From NCBI GenBank assembly GCA_958445895.1, contig CAUCTV010000040.1, positions 1-10,894 of the forward strand: DNA of 10,894 bases, in the 5' to 3' direction. A program made the position numbers and the translations under genes. The notes under the pieces were generated by a model. It had not been told where the DNA came from and made no database searches. It was given only the letters and a program-made list of their open reading frames with translations. Source of the stretch: an uncultured Collinsella sp. Lineage in GTDB: Bacteria; Actinomycetota; Coriobacteriia; Coriobacteriales; Coriobacteriaceae. Below, in pieces: positions 1 to 5,815 of this stretch (positions within the stretch are counted from its first letter, which is position 1; each line of letters begins with the position of its first letter).

Positions 1-903
1 ATCGATGTCGCGCGCAACGCCTGCCGTCTGGGTTCCGAGCACGTTGAGATGTTCTGCCTGGAGAGCGAGGTCCAGATGCCTGCCAGCGAGGAGGAGCGTC
101 GCGAGGCCATTGAGGACGGCGCGCACATTAGCTGCGGCTGGGGCCCCAAGGAGATTCACCTGGACGAGGCCGGTCGTGTGTGCGGTATCACCTTCAAGCG
201 CTGCACGCGTGTCTTTGACGATGAGGGCCGTTTTGCGCCCGAGTATGACGAGAACGACTTGCGCCGTGTCGATGCCGACCGTGTCGTCATGTCGATTGGC
301 CAGTCCATTGTGTGGGGCGACCTGCTGGCTGGCTCCAAGGTGGAGCTCGGCCGCGGCCAGGGTGCTCTTGCCGATCCGCAGACGTACCAGACCGCCGAGC
401 CCGACATCTTTGTGGGCGGCGACGTCTACACCGGTCCCAGCTTTGCTATCGACGCCATCGCCGCCGGTCACGAGGCCGCCGTGTCCATCCATCGCTTTGT
501 GCAGCCGGGCTCCACGCTCACCATCGGCCGCAACCAGCGCCGCTACACCGCGCTTGACCGCGACGATGTTGTGATTGAGAGCTATGACAACGCAAGCCGC
601 GAGGTGGCACGTGTCGACCGCGAGCGCGAGAAGGCTGCGCCCTTTAGCGAGTACGTCGAGACCTTTACCGAGGAGCAGGTGCGCGCCGAGACCGCTCGCT
701 GCCTGGGCTGCGGTGCCTCGATCGTCGACCCCAACAAGTGCATCGGCTGCGGCCTGTGCACCACCAAGTGCGCGTTTGACGCCATCCATCTGGATCGCGA
801 CCGCCCCGAGTGCTCCACGATGGTCAAATACGAGCAAAAGCTCCCGAGCCTTGGCAAGTATGCTTTAAAGCGTGCAATCAAAATCAAGTTCGGTCGTAAA
901 TAG
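1..903 (+). CDS. FAD/NAD(P)-dependent oxidoreductase with C-terminal [4Fe-4S] domain (5' end missing)
   Basis: The reading frame is open from base 1 to TAG at 901-903, giving the last 300 residues of a longer protein; the true start lies outside the window. The fragment begins in the second nucleotide-binding half typical of glutamate synthase small-subunit-like oxidoreductases (DVARNACRLGSEHVEM, then a 'MPAS.EE...A.EDG' stretch). A VVMSIGQ motif near residue 96 and GGDVYTGPSFAIDAIAAG from residue 139 match the C-terminal FAD-binding signature of this family. The tail carries C234-x2-C237 and then C247-x2-C250-x2-C253-x3-C257 followed by AFDAI, a classical [4Fe-4S] ferredoxin motif; the second cluster site looks incomplete. 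It is probably a cytoplasmic electron-transfer flavoprotein moving electrons between NAD(P)H and an Fe-S partner. HypA follows 96 nt downstream, hinting at a hydrogenase or formate-related context, but the substrate cannot be read from this fragment. Confidence 0.88.
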   Translation: MDVARNACRLGSEHVEMFCLESEVQMPASEEERREAIEDGAHISCGWGPKEIHLDEAGRVCGITFKRCTRVFDDEGRFAPEYDENDLRRVDADRVVMSIGQSIVWGDLLAGSKVELGRGQGALADPQTYQTAEPDIFVGGDVYTGPSFAIDAIAAGHEAAVSIHRFVQPGSTLTIGRNQRRYTALDRDDVVIESYDNASREVARVDREREKAAPFSEYVETFTEEQVRAETARCLGCGASIVDPNKCIGCGLCTTKCAFDAIHLDRDRPECSTMVKYEQKLPSLGKYALKRAIKIKFGRK

Positions 904-918
904 GTAACCATGGCGGGT

Positions 919-954
919 AAGGGGACGGCGCAGACTAGATTTCGCTGTCCCCTT
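919..954 (+). terminator. Hairpin between oxidoreductase and hypA (terminator-like, weak T tract)
   Basis: AAGGGGACGGCG (919-930) pairs with CGCTGTCCCCTT (943-954) over 12 positions with one G-U pair, around a 12-nt loop. The trailing sequence (GCTTTGAGTTT) is only mildly T-rich, so it may be a weak terminator or a processing/attenuation hairpin rather than a strong stop. The GGGAC(G/A)GC core recurs in the two tandem units at 5795-5974. Confidence 0.4.
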
Positions 955-985
955 GCTTTGAGTTTGCATCGCATCAACCGTTGTT

Positions 986-991
986 GAAAGG
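986..991 (+). promoter_or_regulatory. Ribosome binding site for the TTG start of hypA
   Basis: GAAAGG lies 8 nt before the TTG at 1000-1002. The spacing, together with the conserved Met-His-Glu N-terminus of HypA, supports this unusual start codon over any internal ATG. Confidence 0.55.
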
Positions 992-999
992 TTTCTACC

Positions 1000-1428
1000 T
1001 TGCATGAATTGGGAATCGTTTATCACATTATTCGCGATGTTGAGAACGTGGCGCGCGCCAATGGCGTGCGTCGCGTTTCGAGCGTCACGCTGCTGCTGGG
1101 CGAGGTCTCGGGCGTCGTTCCCGACTTGCTGCTCGACGCTTGGCGCTGGGCGGCAGATAAAAAGTCCATCACGCAGGGCGCGGAGCTTATCGTGGAGCCC
1201 GTCGAGGCCGTGACGCATTGCGAGGCGTGCGGCCGCGACTATGCGACAGTCGAGCACGGCAAGACCTGCCCCCATTGCGGCAGTGGCGATACCTATTTGC
1301 TCCAGGGCCAAGAGGTCATGATCAAGCAGATCGAGACCCCCGACGAGGATCCGGCAGACGCTGCCCCCGGCGGCCCTTCTGACGCCCCCGACGCCGTCGA
1401 CGCCGCTAACCCTCTCCACATCGTCTAG
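1000..1428 (+). CDS. hypA: Hydrogenase maturation nickel metallochaperone HypA
   Basis: The 142-residue product begins MHELGIVYHIIRDVE, the conserved HypA N-terminus in which His2 and the amino-terminal region bind nickel. The TTG start is chosen because it puts His2 and Glu3 where the family needs them. The zinc site is seen as C74-x2-C77 and C90-x2-C93 (CEAC...CPHC). HypA works with HypB in the cytoplasm to deliver nickel to [NiFe]-hydrogenase precursors (family knowledge). The family is usually about 110-120 residues; here an extra acidic, Pro/Ala/Asp-rich tail of roughly 30 residues follows IKQIET and has no recognisable domain. It sits 96 nt behind the Fe-S oxidoreductase, probably in the same transcription direction but separated by a hairpin. 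No hydrogenase structural genes are in this window. Confidence 0.93.
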   Translation: MHELGIVYHIIRDVENVARANGVRRVSSVTLLLGEVSGVVPDLLLDAWRWAADKKSITQGAELIVEPVEAVTHCEACGRDYATVEHGKTCPHCGSGDTYLLQGQEVMIKQIETPDEDPADAAPGGPSDAPDAVDAANPLHIV

Positions 1429-1432
1429 CCCC

Positions 1433-1486
1433 TAGTCGTTGGGGACGTTCTTGTTTGACTAGTCGTTTAAGAACGTCCAACGACTA
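1433..1486 (+). terminator. Long inverted repeat after hypA (possible terminator)
   Basis: TAGTCGTTGGGGACGTTCTT (1433-1452) is complementary to AAGAACGTCCAACGACTA (1469-1486) apart from a 2-nt bulge, starting 5 nt after the hypA stop. The 16-nt loop holds the palindrome GACTAGTC (1457-1464). No T tract follows, so it is either a rho-assisted or processing structure; location after hypA suggests transcript-end function. Confidence 0.45.
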
Positions 1487-1529
1487 CTTGCGCTAGAGCA
1501 TAAGTTATACAATTAGTCAAGTTATGTCT

Positions 1530-1702
1530 GTTTAAACAAAATAGCGGCACGCAGGCGCATTGGGATTAACCTAAAAGCGGCGTTAATGAACAGAGTGTCT
1601 GTATATATCTGTGAAAGTAATTGGGAAATCACGTTTTAGTAGGCAATGAGCTGTAAATCAGCAACGTAATCAATTTGTAACAAACTTAGACGTTTAAACA
1701 AA
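1530..1702. repeat. Paired GTTTAAACAAA elements in the man operon leader
   Basis: The 11-mer GTTTAAACAAA occurs at 1530-1540 and again at 1692-1702, 162 bp apart, in the same orientation. Its core GTTTAAAC is a perfect palindrome, as expected of a dimeric regulator's site. The surrounding 1490-1800 stretch is AT-rich and has no ORF worth calling. A regulatory role is an inference. Confidence 0.35.
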
Positions 1703-1705
1703 TAA

Positions 1706-1719
1706 TGCAACCGTTTGCG
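1706..1719. promoter_or_regulatory. cre-like / LacI-family operator upstream of the PTS operon
   Basis: TGCAACCGTTTGCG matches the catabolite-responsive consensus TGNAANCGNTNNCA at all but the last fixed position and has a central CG dyad. It lies about 30 nt upstream of the candidate -10, where a LacI-family protein could control the mannose-PTS promoter. A single match of this length is suggestive, not proof. Confidence 0.4.
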
Positions 1720-1750
1720 AATTTAGCTATAAATCCACAAGGCGAACAGG

Positions 1751-1756
1751 TATACT
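1751..1756 (+). promoter_or_regulatory. Candidate -10 element of the man PTS operon
   Basis: TATACT lies about 50 nt upstream of the manX start. At 17-bp spacing the -35 position (1728-1733, TATAAA) is a poor match to TTGACA, which would fit an activator- or repressor-governed promoter. Start site is unverified. Confidence 0.4.
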
Positions 1757-1790
1757 CCTTTATTGTCGTGTAGGAAATACGTAGACAAAA

Positions 1791-1796
1791 AGGAGG
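1791..1796 (+). promoter_or_regulatory. Ribosome binding site deciding the manX start
   Basis: AGGAGG is 4 nt from the GTG at 1801 but 7 nt from the ATG at 1804. The ATG spacing is the normal one and gives the family-typical N-terminus MVSIVLASHG. Confidence 0.7.
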
Positions 1797-1803
1797 TTAT
1801 GTG

Positions 1804-2793
1804 ATGGTAAGTATTGTTCTTGCTAGCCATGGTGACTTGGCGGCTGGAATTAAGCAGACGGGCTCGATGGTCTTTGGCGATCAGCCGTCTGTTGCCGTGG
1901 TCTCGCTCGAGCCGAGCATGGGCCCCGACGACTTCCGTGCCAAGGTCGAGGAGGCAATCGCTTCCTTCGAGGACCAGGAGCAGGTGCTCTTCCTCGTTGA
2001 TCTGTGGGGCGGCACGCCGTTCAACCAGATCAGCGGGCTCATCGAGGGCCACGATTCCTGGGCTATCGTCACCGGTGTCAACCTGCCTATGCTCATCGAG
2101 GCATATTCGCAGCGCTTTGACGCAAAGAACACTGCACATGCGATCGCAAAACATCTCGTGACTGAGGCTAAGGCCGGCGTGCGCGTCAAGCCCGAGTCTC
2201 TGGAGCCCGAGGAGAAGAAGCCGGCTGCGGCCGCCGCTGCTCCTGCGGGTGCCATTCCTCCGGGAACGGTCATCGGCGATGGGCACATCAAGATCGCCCA
2301 CGTCCGTATCGACACGCGTCTGCTGCATGGTCAGGTGGCCACCACGTGGACCAAGCAGATCAACCCCAACCGCATCATCGTGGTCTCTGACGGCGTTGCT
2401 CACGACGAGCTCCGCAAGACCATGATCGAGCAGGCTGCCCCTCCGGGAGTCCACGCCAACGTCGTGCCTATCAAGAAGATGGCCGAGGTCGTCAAGGACA
2501 CGCGCTTTGGCGACACCAAGGCGATGCTGCTGTTCGAGAACCCGCAGGATCTGCTCAGGGCCATCGAGGCCGGCGTCGACATCAAGGAAGCCAACATCGG
2601 TTCCATGGCCCACTCCAAGGGCAAGGTCGTCGTCACCAACGCTGTCGCTATGGGCGATGACGATGTCAAGACCATCGAGGCTCTCAAGGCCAAGGGCGTC
2701 AAGTTCGAGGTCCGCAAGGTTCCTTCGGATTCCTCCGAGGATCTCGACGCCATGTTGAAGAAAGCTAAGGCCGAACTGGCCGCTCAAGCATAG
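1804..2793 (+). CDS. manX: Mannose-family PTS EIIAB component
   Basis: The 329-residue cytoplasmic protein fuses two phosphotransfer domains. The EIIA domain (about 1-130) has LASHGDLAAG with His9 as expected phosphorylation site and the DLWGGTPFNQ motif. An Ala/Pro-rich linker follows (about 140-158). The EIIB domain (about 163-325) contains HVRIDTRLLHGQVATTW, with His175 as its active site. Phosphate passes from HPr to His9, then His175, then to the sugar carried by EIIC/EIID (family knowledge). Length and both His positions agree closely with E. coli ManX. The ATG at 1804 is preferred to the GTG at 1801 because of ribosome-site spacing. manY follows after 18 nt with its own strong site, indicating an operon. 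The sugar is likely mannose/glucose or another hexose; fructose- or sorbose-type specificity is not excluded by sequence alone. Confidence 0.95.
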   Translation: MVSIVLASHGDLAAGIKQTGSMVFGDQPSVAVVSLEPSMGPDDFRAKVEEAIASFEDQEQVLFLVDLWGGTPFNQISGLIEGHDSWAIVTGVNLPMLIEAYSQRFDAKNTAHAIAKHLVTEAKAGVRVKPESLEPEEKKPAAAAAAPAGAIPPGTVIGDGHIKIAHVRIDTRLLHGQVATTWTKQINPNRIIVVSDGVAHDELRKTMIEQAAPPGVHANVVPIKKMAEVVKDTRFGDTKAMLLFENPQDLLRAIEAGVDIKEANIGSMAHSKGKVVVTNAVAMGDDDVKTIEALKAKGVKFEVRKVPSDSSEDLDAMLKKAKAELAAQA

Positions 2794-2811
2794 TAAAGGA
2801 GGGTCCGATAC

Positions 2812-3630
2812 ATGTCTGCAATCACTATTCTGCTTGTTGCGATTGTCGCGTTGCTTGCCGGTATGGAAGGCATTCTGGATGAGTTCCAGTTCCATCAGCC
2901 GCTCGTGGCATGCACGCTTATCGGTCTCGTAACCGGTCACCTTCAGGAGGGCATCCTCCTGGGCGGTTCGCTCCAGATGATGGCCCTTGGCTGGGCTAAC
3001 GTCGGCGCCGCCGTCGCGCCTGACGCCGCTCTGGCCTCGGTCGCTTCTTCGATCATCATGGTGCTCGCCCTCAACGGTGGCGCCACCGATTCGGCCAAGG
3101 CCGTTACCGCCGCCATCGCCGTCGCCGTCCCGCTGTCGGTCGCTGGTCTGTTCCTGACCATGATCTGCCGTACCCTGGCTACCGCTATGGTTCACGGCAT
3201 GGACGCCTGCGCCGAGAAGGGCGACTTCGCCGGCATCGAGCGTTGGCAGTACGCCGGCATCCTCATGCAGGGTGTTCGTATCGCCATCCCGGCAGTACTT
3301 CTGTGCATCATCCCGGCCGAGGCTGTTACCAACGCGCTTAACGCTATGCCCGATTGGCTGTCCGGCGGCATGGCTGTCGGCGGCGGCATGGTCGCTTCCG
3401 TCGGTTACGCCATGGTCATCAACATGATGGCCACCAAGGAGACCTGGCCGTTCTTCATCCTCGGCTTTGTCCTTGCTGCCATCCCTCAGCTCACGCTGAT
3501 CGCCCTTGGCCTCATCGGCATCTCCCTTGCCCTCATCTACCTTGGCCTTAAGGATCTGGCCAAGCAGGGTGGCGGCATGGGCGGTGGCTCCGGTGACCCG
3601 CTCGGCGACATTCTGAACGATTACGAGTAG
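2812..3630 (+). CDS. manY: Mannose-family PTS EIIC membrane component
   Basis: The 272-residue integral membrane protein starts at an ATG behind AAAGGAGGG (2795-2803). It has a hydrophobic N-terminus (ITILLVAIVALLAGMEGILD) and the conserved EIIC stretch GHLQEGILLGGSLQMMALGW, then several further hydrophobic segments up to about residue 250. It ends in a Gly-rich polar tail. EIIC and EIID together form the sugar-conducting channel of the Man family (established for E. coli ManYZ). Length is close to E. coli ManY (266). Spacing of 18 nt to manX and 16 nt to manZ shows co-transcription. Confidence 0.94.
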   Translation: MSAITILLVAIVALLAGMEGILDEFQFHQPLVACTLIGLVTGHLQEGILLGGSLQMMALGWANVGAAVAPDAALASVASSIIMVLALNGGATDSAKAVTAAIAVAVPLSVAGLFLTMICRTLATAMVHGMDACAEKGDFAGIERWQYAGILMQGVRIAIPAVLLCIIPAEAVTNALNAMPDWLSGGMAVGGGMVASVGYAMVINMMATKETWPFFILGFVLAAIPQLTLIALGLIGISLALIYLGLKDLAKQGGGMGGGSGDPLGDILNDYE

Positions 3631-3646
3631 GAGGGGAGTGATACAT

Positions 3647-4567
3647 ATGGCAGAGAACAAGATTCAGCTCACCAAGGCTGACCGTAAGAAGGTTTGCTTC
3701 CGTCATCAGTTCCTTCAGGGCTCGTGGAACTACGAGCGTATGCAGAACGGCGGCTGGTGCTTCGCAATGATCCCTGCGATCAAGAAGCTCTACACCAGCA
3801 AGGATGACCAGATTGCCGCTCTTAAGCGCCACCTGGAGTTCTATAACACCCACCCCTATGTTTCCGCCCCCGTCATTGGCGTTACCCTCGCCCTCGAGGA
3901 GGAGCGCGCCAACGGTGCTCCGATTGACGACGTCGCCATTCAGGGCGTCAAGGTCGGTATGATGGGCCCGCTCGCCGGCGTCGGCGACCCCGCCTTCTGG
4001 TTCACCCTTCGCCCGATTCTGGGCGCACTGGGCGCTTCCCTGGCCCTGTCCGGCAGCATCGCCGGTCCGCTGCTGTTCTTCTTCGCGTGGAACATCATCC
4101 GTTACGCTTTCCTGTGGTACACGCAGGAGTTTGGCTACAAGGTCGGCTCCTCCATCGCCAAGGACCTCTCCGGCGGTCTGATGGGCAAGGTCACCGAGGG
4201 TGCTTCCATCTTGGGTATGTTCATCATCGGCGCCCTGGTCGAGCGCTGGGTGTCCATCTCCTTCACCCCGGTCGTCTCCAAGGTCACGCAGTCTGCTGGC
4301 GCCTATATCGACTGGGCCAACCTGCCCGCCGGTTCTGAGGGCATCAAGCAGGCGCTGTCGATGTACAGCTCTGTCGGTGCCACCGCACTCGACCCGGTGA
4401 AGGTCACCACGCTTCAGGCCAACCTCGATCAGCTCATCCCCGGCCTTGCCGCCGTGTGCCTGACCCTTCTGGTCTGCAAGCTCCTCAAGAAGAAGGTCAG
4501 CCCGATCGTCATCATCCTGGCTCTCTTCGCCGTCGGCATCATCGGTCGCGTCTGCGGCTTCATGTAA
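3647..4567 (+). CDS. manZ: Mannose-family PTS EIID membrane component
   Basis: This 306-residue protein is the second membrane subunit of the Man-family permease. The N-terminal cytoplasmic part has the typical FRHQFLQGSWNYERMQNGGW and AIKKLY segments; the conserved MGPLAGVGDPAFW motif lies about residue 105-117. Hydrophobic segments follow through to the C-terminus. The ATG at 3647 is chosen over the in-frame GTG at 3638: the AGGAGGGG site (3629-3636) ends 10 nt before the ATG but only 1 nt before the GTG. The gene ends 56 nt before a strong intrinsic terminator, which closes the structural part of the operon. The family member is clear; substrate specificity is not. Confidence 0.94.
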   Translation: MAENKIQLTKADRKKVCFRHQFLQGSWNYERMQNGGWCFAMIPAIKKLYTSKDDQIAALKRHLEFYNTHPYVSAPVIGVTLALEEERANGAPIDDVAIQGVKVGMMGPLAGVGDPAFWFTLRPILGALGASLALSGSIAGPLLFFFAWNIIRYAFLWYTQEFGYKVGSSIAKDLSGGLMGKVTEGASILGMFIIGALVERWVSISFTPVVSKVTQSAGAYIDWANLPAGSEGIKQALSMYSSVGATALDPVKVTTLQANLDQLIPGLAAVCLTLLVCKLLKKKVSPIVIILALFAVGIIGRVCGFM

Positions 4568-4623
4568 GCACGCTTCGGCTTAAGACCGAGAGTTGCTAGG
4601 CAAGGACTTTTGAGCCATTGAAA

Positions 4624-4669
4624 CGGACCGCACCCGGTGGGTACACTGGATGCGGTCCGATTGTTTTTA
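4624..4669 (+). terminator. Intrinsic terminator/attenuator between manZ and manO
   Basis: CGGACCGCA (4624-4632) pairs perfectly with TGCGGTCCG (4651-4659). Inside it CCGGTG (4634-4639) pairs with CACTGG (4644-4649) around the tetraloop GGTA, with one C/A mismatch between the two helices. ATTGTTTTTA follows directly. This is a strong rho-independent terminator. The manO ribosome site begins 3 nt after it, leaving little room for a separate promoter. Confidence 0.85.
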
Positions 4670-4687
4670 TTGGAGGGCGAGGCGCGT

Positions 4688-5086
4688 ATGGCGCAATCTC
4701 AGAACAGCACGGTCGATCTGGCAACGCCGGCAACCTGCCTGATGGGGCTTACCAGTCACGGTAACGTGATGGTGGGCAATAAGGCGTTTGAGTACTATAA
4801 CGAGCGTAATCCCGAGGATTATATCCAAATCCCGTGGGACGAGGTCGACTATATTGCCGCCGAGGTTTTGCGCGGCACCAAGAAGATTACGCGTTTTGCC
4901 ATCTTTACCAAAGAGAATGGCCACTTTACGTTTTCGACGCGCAATGACAAGGAAACGCTTCGCGCGGTGCGTAAGTACATTGACGAGGACAAGCTCGTTC
5001 GTTCGCCCGACTTTATCGATGTGACGGCCAAGGGCGCCAAGAGCATCCCCTCCGTTATCAAAAACCTCTTCCACAAAGGCAACTAG
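4688..5086 (+). CDS. manO: ManO-like DUF956 protein of the mannose PTS operon
   Basis: The 132-residue product starting MAQSQNSTVDL closely follows the DUF956/ManO family, including GNKAFEYYNERN, DYIQIPWDEVDYI, RFAIFTKENG and FTFS motifs. Proteins of this family are encoded next to manLMN-type PTS genes in Gram-positive bacteria and are described as PTS-associated regulators; the biochemical role is poorly defined. No membrane segment or signal peptide is visible, so it is probably cytoplasmic or membrane-associated through a PH-like fold (inference). The ATG at 4688 has GGAGGG (4672-4677) upstream. A further in-frame GTG at 4637 lies inside the terminator hairpin and is rejected. Its position behind the terminator implies expression from partial readthrough of the PTS transcript, giving less ManO than transporter. 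Confidence 0.9.
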   Translation: MAQSQNSTVDLATPATCLMGLTSHGNVMVGNKAFEYYNERNPEDYIQIPWDEVDYIAAEVLRGTKKITRFAIFTKENGHFTFSTRNDKETLRAVRKYIDEDKLVRSPDFIDVTAKGAKSIPSVIKNLFHKGN

Positions 5087-5111
5087 CCATTAAAGAGCGC
5101 CCCCCTAAAGT

Positions 5112-5311
5112 GGGACGCGGTTTCCCATGAGGCTCGATCGGGAAAGTGCATCCCGGTTCGAGTGCCGATTGCGGGATGTAGTTTCCGGAACGGGCCCGTT
5201 TGGGAAACCGTGTCCCGTTTCGAGTCGAAATTCTGGGACACAGTTTCCCAGCGAGGTCCCATGGGGAAAGTCTGACCCAGAATTTGCCTGGATAGTGGGA
5301 CGCACTTTCCG
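5112..5311. repeat. Array of seven 15-mers in alternating orientation, 61-62 bp period
   Basis: Forward units resemble GGGACGCGGTTTCCC (starts 5112, 5173, 5235, 5297) and reverse-complement units resemble GGGAAAGTGCATCCC (starts 5140, 5202, 5264). Same-orientation starts are 61 or 62 bp apart. Forward-to-reverse gaps are 13-14 nt and reverse-to-forward gaps 18 nt. Neighbouring units can pair: 5202-5216 with 5235-5249 at 14 of 15 positions, and the extended arms 5228-5249 with 5264-5285 at 19 of 22. The array fills the space between manO and the tRNA promoter. Small ORFs through it on both strands are by-products of the repeat. Function unknown. Confidence 0.85.
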
Positions 5312-5375
5312 GAGGGCTGTTCCACCGCAACTTCGAAGAGTGGGTATACGCTGCATTACAGCGGCGTAAATCTGC

Positions 5376-5381
5376 TACACT
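5376..5381 (+). promoter_or_regulatory. Candidate -10 element for tRNA-Arg
   Basis: TACACT lies 10 nt upstream of the mature tRNA 5' end, giving the very short leader usual for tRNA transcripts. No convincing -35 is visible at 17 bp spacing. Confidence 0.4.
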
Positions 5382-5391
5382 AATACAACAT

Positions 5392-5467
5392 GCCTCCGTA
5401 GCTCAGGGGATAGAGCACCGCTCTCCTAAAGCGGGTGCCGACGGTTCGAATCCGCCCGGGGGCACCA
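5392..5467 (+). tRNA. tRNA-Arg (anticodon CCU)
   Basis: A full cloverleaf is visible. The acceptor stem GCCTCCG/CGGGGGC (with a T-G pair) is followed by D stem GCTC/GAGC, anticodon stem CCGCT/AGCGG with loop CTCCTAA and anticodon CCT at 5425-5427, then the TTCGAAT loop. CCA is encoded at 5465-5467. It reads AGG codons. The T stem GACGG/CCGCC has one A-C mismatch (5441 with 5455). It is followed by its own terminator and by accessory-type DNA; tRNA-Arg genes are frequent integration sites, but no second copy of the 3' end is seen in this window. Confidence 0.95.
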
Positions 5468-5476
5468 GAAAAATCG

Positions 5477-5517
5477 CAGGTCAGGAGTTAATTTTGCTTC
5501 TGACCTGTTCTGGTTTT
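5477..5517 (+). terminator. Terminator of tRNA-Arg
   Basis: CAGGTCAGGAG (5477-5487) pairs with CTTCTGACCTG (5497-5507) over 11 positions with one G-T pair, followed by TTCTGGTTTT. The location 9 nt after the tRNA CCA fits a rho-independent terminator. Confidence 0.7.
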
Positions 5518-5575
5518 AGGGTTAAGAACTGCTTTTGTTTGTAAATCTGGTAAGTAAATAATTTAACTTACCGAG

Positions 5576-5627
5576 TTTTCCACTGAAAACAGGAAATCAC
5601 CATTTTGGGGATAAAAAGTTTTCAACA
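5576..5627. other. Two DnaA-box-like 9-mers
   Basis: TTTTCCACT (5576-5584) and TTTTCAACA (5619-5627) each differ from the DnaA-box consensus TTWTNCACA at one position. They sit in an AT-rich stretch beside the phased CCATTTTG motifs. With 9-mers at one mismatch, chance occurrence is quite possible. Confidence 0.25.
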
Positions 5628-5764
5628 GCCGTTAGTCGGTTCCATTTTGGTGAAGCGCTTCCTCAATTTGGGTAAAAAATTTCACCATTTTGATGATTCG
5701 GCTGCTTTGAGTTTTTGATAAAAACGCCTGTTCAGAAGCTTGCGCAATACCCATTTTGGTGAAA
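5598..5764. repeat. Five CCATTTTG-type motifs phased at multiples of 21-22 bp (iteron-like)
   Basis: Related motifs occur at 5598-5610 (CACCATTTTGGGG), 5642-5654 (CCATTTTGGTGAA), 5663-5674 (degenerate TCAATTTGGGTA), 5682-5695 (TCACCATTTTGATG) and 5750-5764 (CCCATTTTGGTGAAA). Aligned on the A of ATTTT (5602, 5644, 5666, 5687, 5753), the spacings are 42, 22, 21 and 66. Individual copies are halves or wholes of the dyad TTTCACCATTTTGGTGAAA. The region 5520-5790 is AT-rich and has no credible ORF. The layout fits a protein-binding array, such as an operator or iterons, but no initiator gene is adjacent. Confidence 0.55.
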
Positions 5765-5784
5765 CCAATTAATAGAGAAATATA

Positions 5785-5815
5785 CTATAAAGATATAGGG
5801 ACGGCGATGCCGTCC
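5785..5815 (-). terminator. Second minus-strand terminator-like hairpin (unit 1)
   Basis: On the minus strand GGACGGC-ATC-GCCGTCC (5815 down to 5799) is followed by a CTATATCTTTATAG stretch. It would act as a back-up terminator to the one in unit 2. Confidence 0.45.

Noticed and set aside
1541..1562. Sigma-54 type -24/-12 promoter before the PTS operon
   Set aside because: GG and GC are not at the required spacing and the expected lineage lacks sigma-54.
1723..3660. Minus-strand ORF of 645 codons across manX and manY
   Set aside because: It is antisense to two clearly recognised PTS genes, has no family motifs, and arises from GC-rich codon bias.
4637..4687. Upstream GTG start for manO
   Set aside because: The codon lies inside the terminator hairpin, and the family N-terminus starts at the ATG at 4688.
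5112..5311. CRISPR array
   Set aside because: Repeats are only 15 bp, alternate in orientation, diverge between copies, and the spacers are 13-18 nt; no cas genes.
5058..5369. Several 80-90 codon ORFs on both strands over the alternating repeat array
   Set aside because: They are open only because the 15-mers lack stops; no ribosome sites or protein-like composition.
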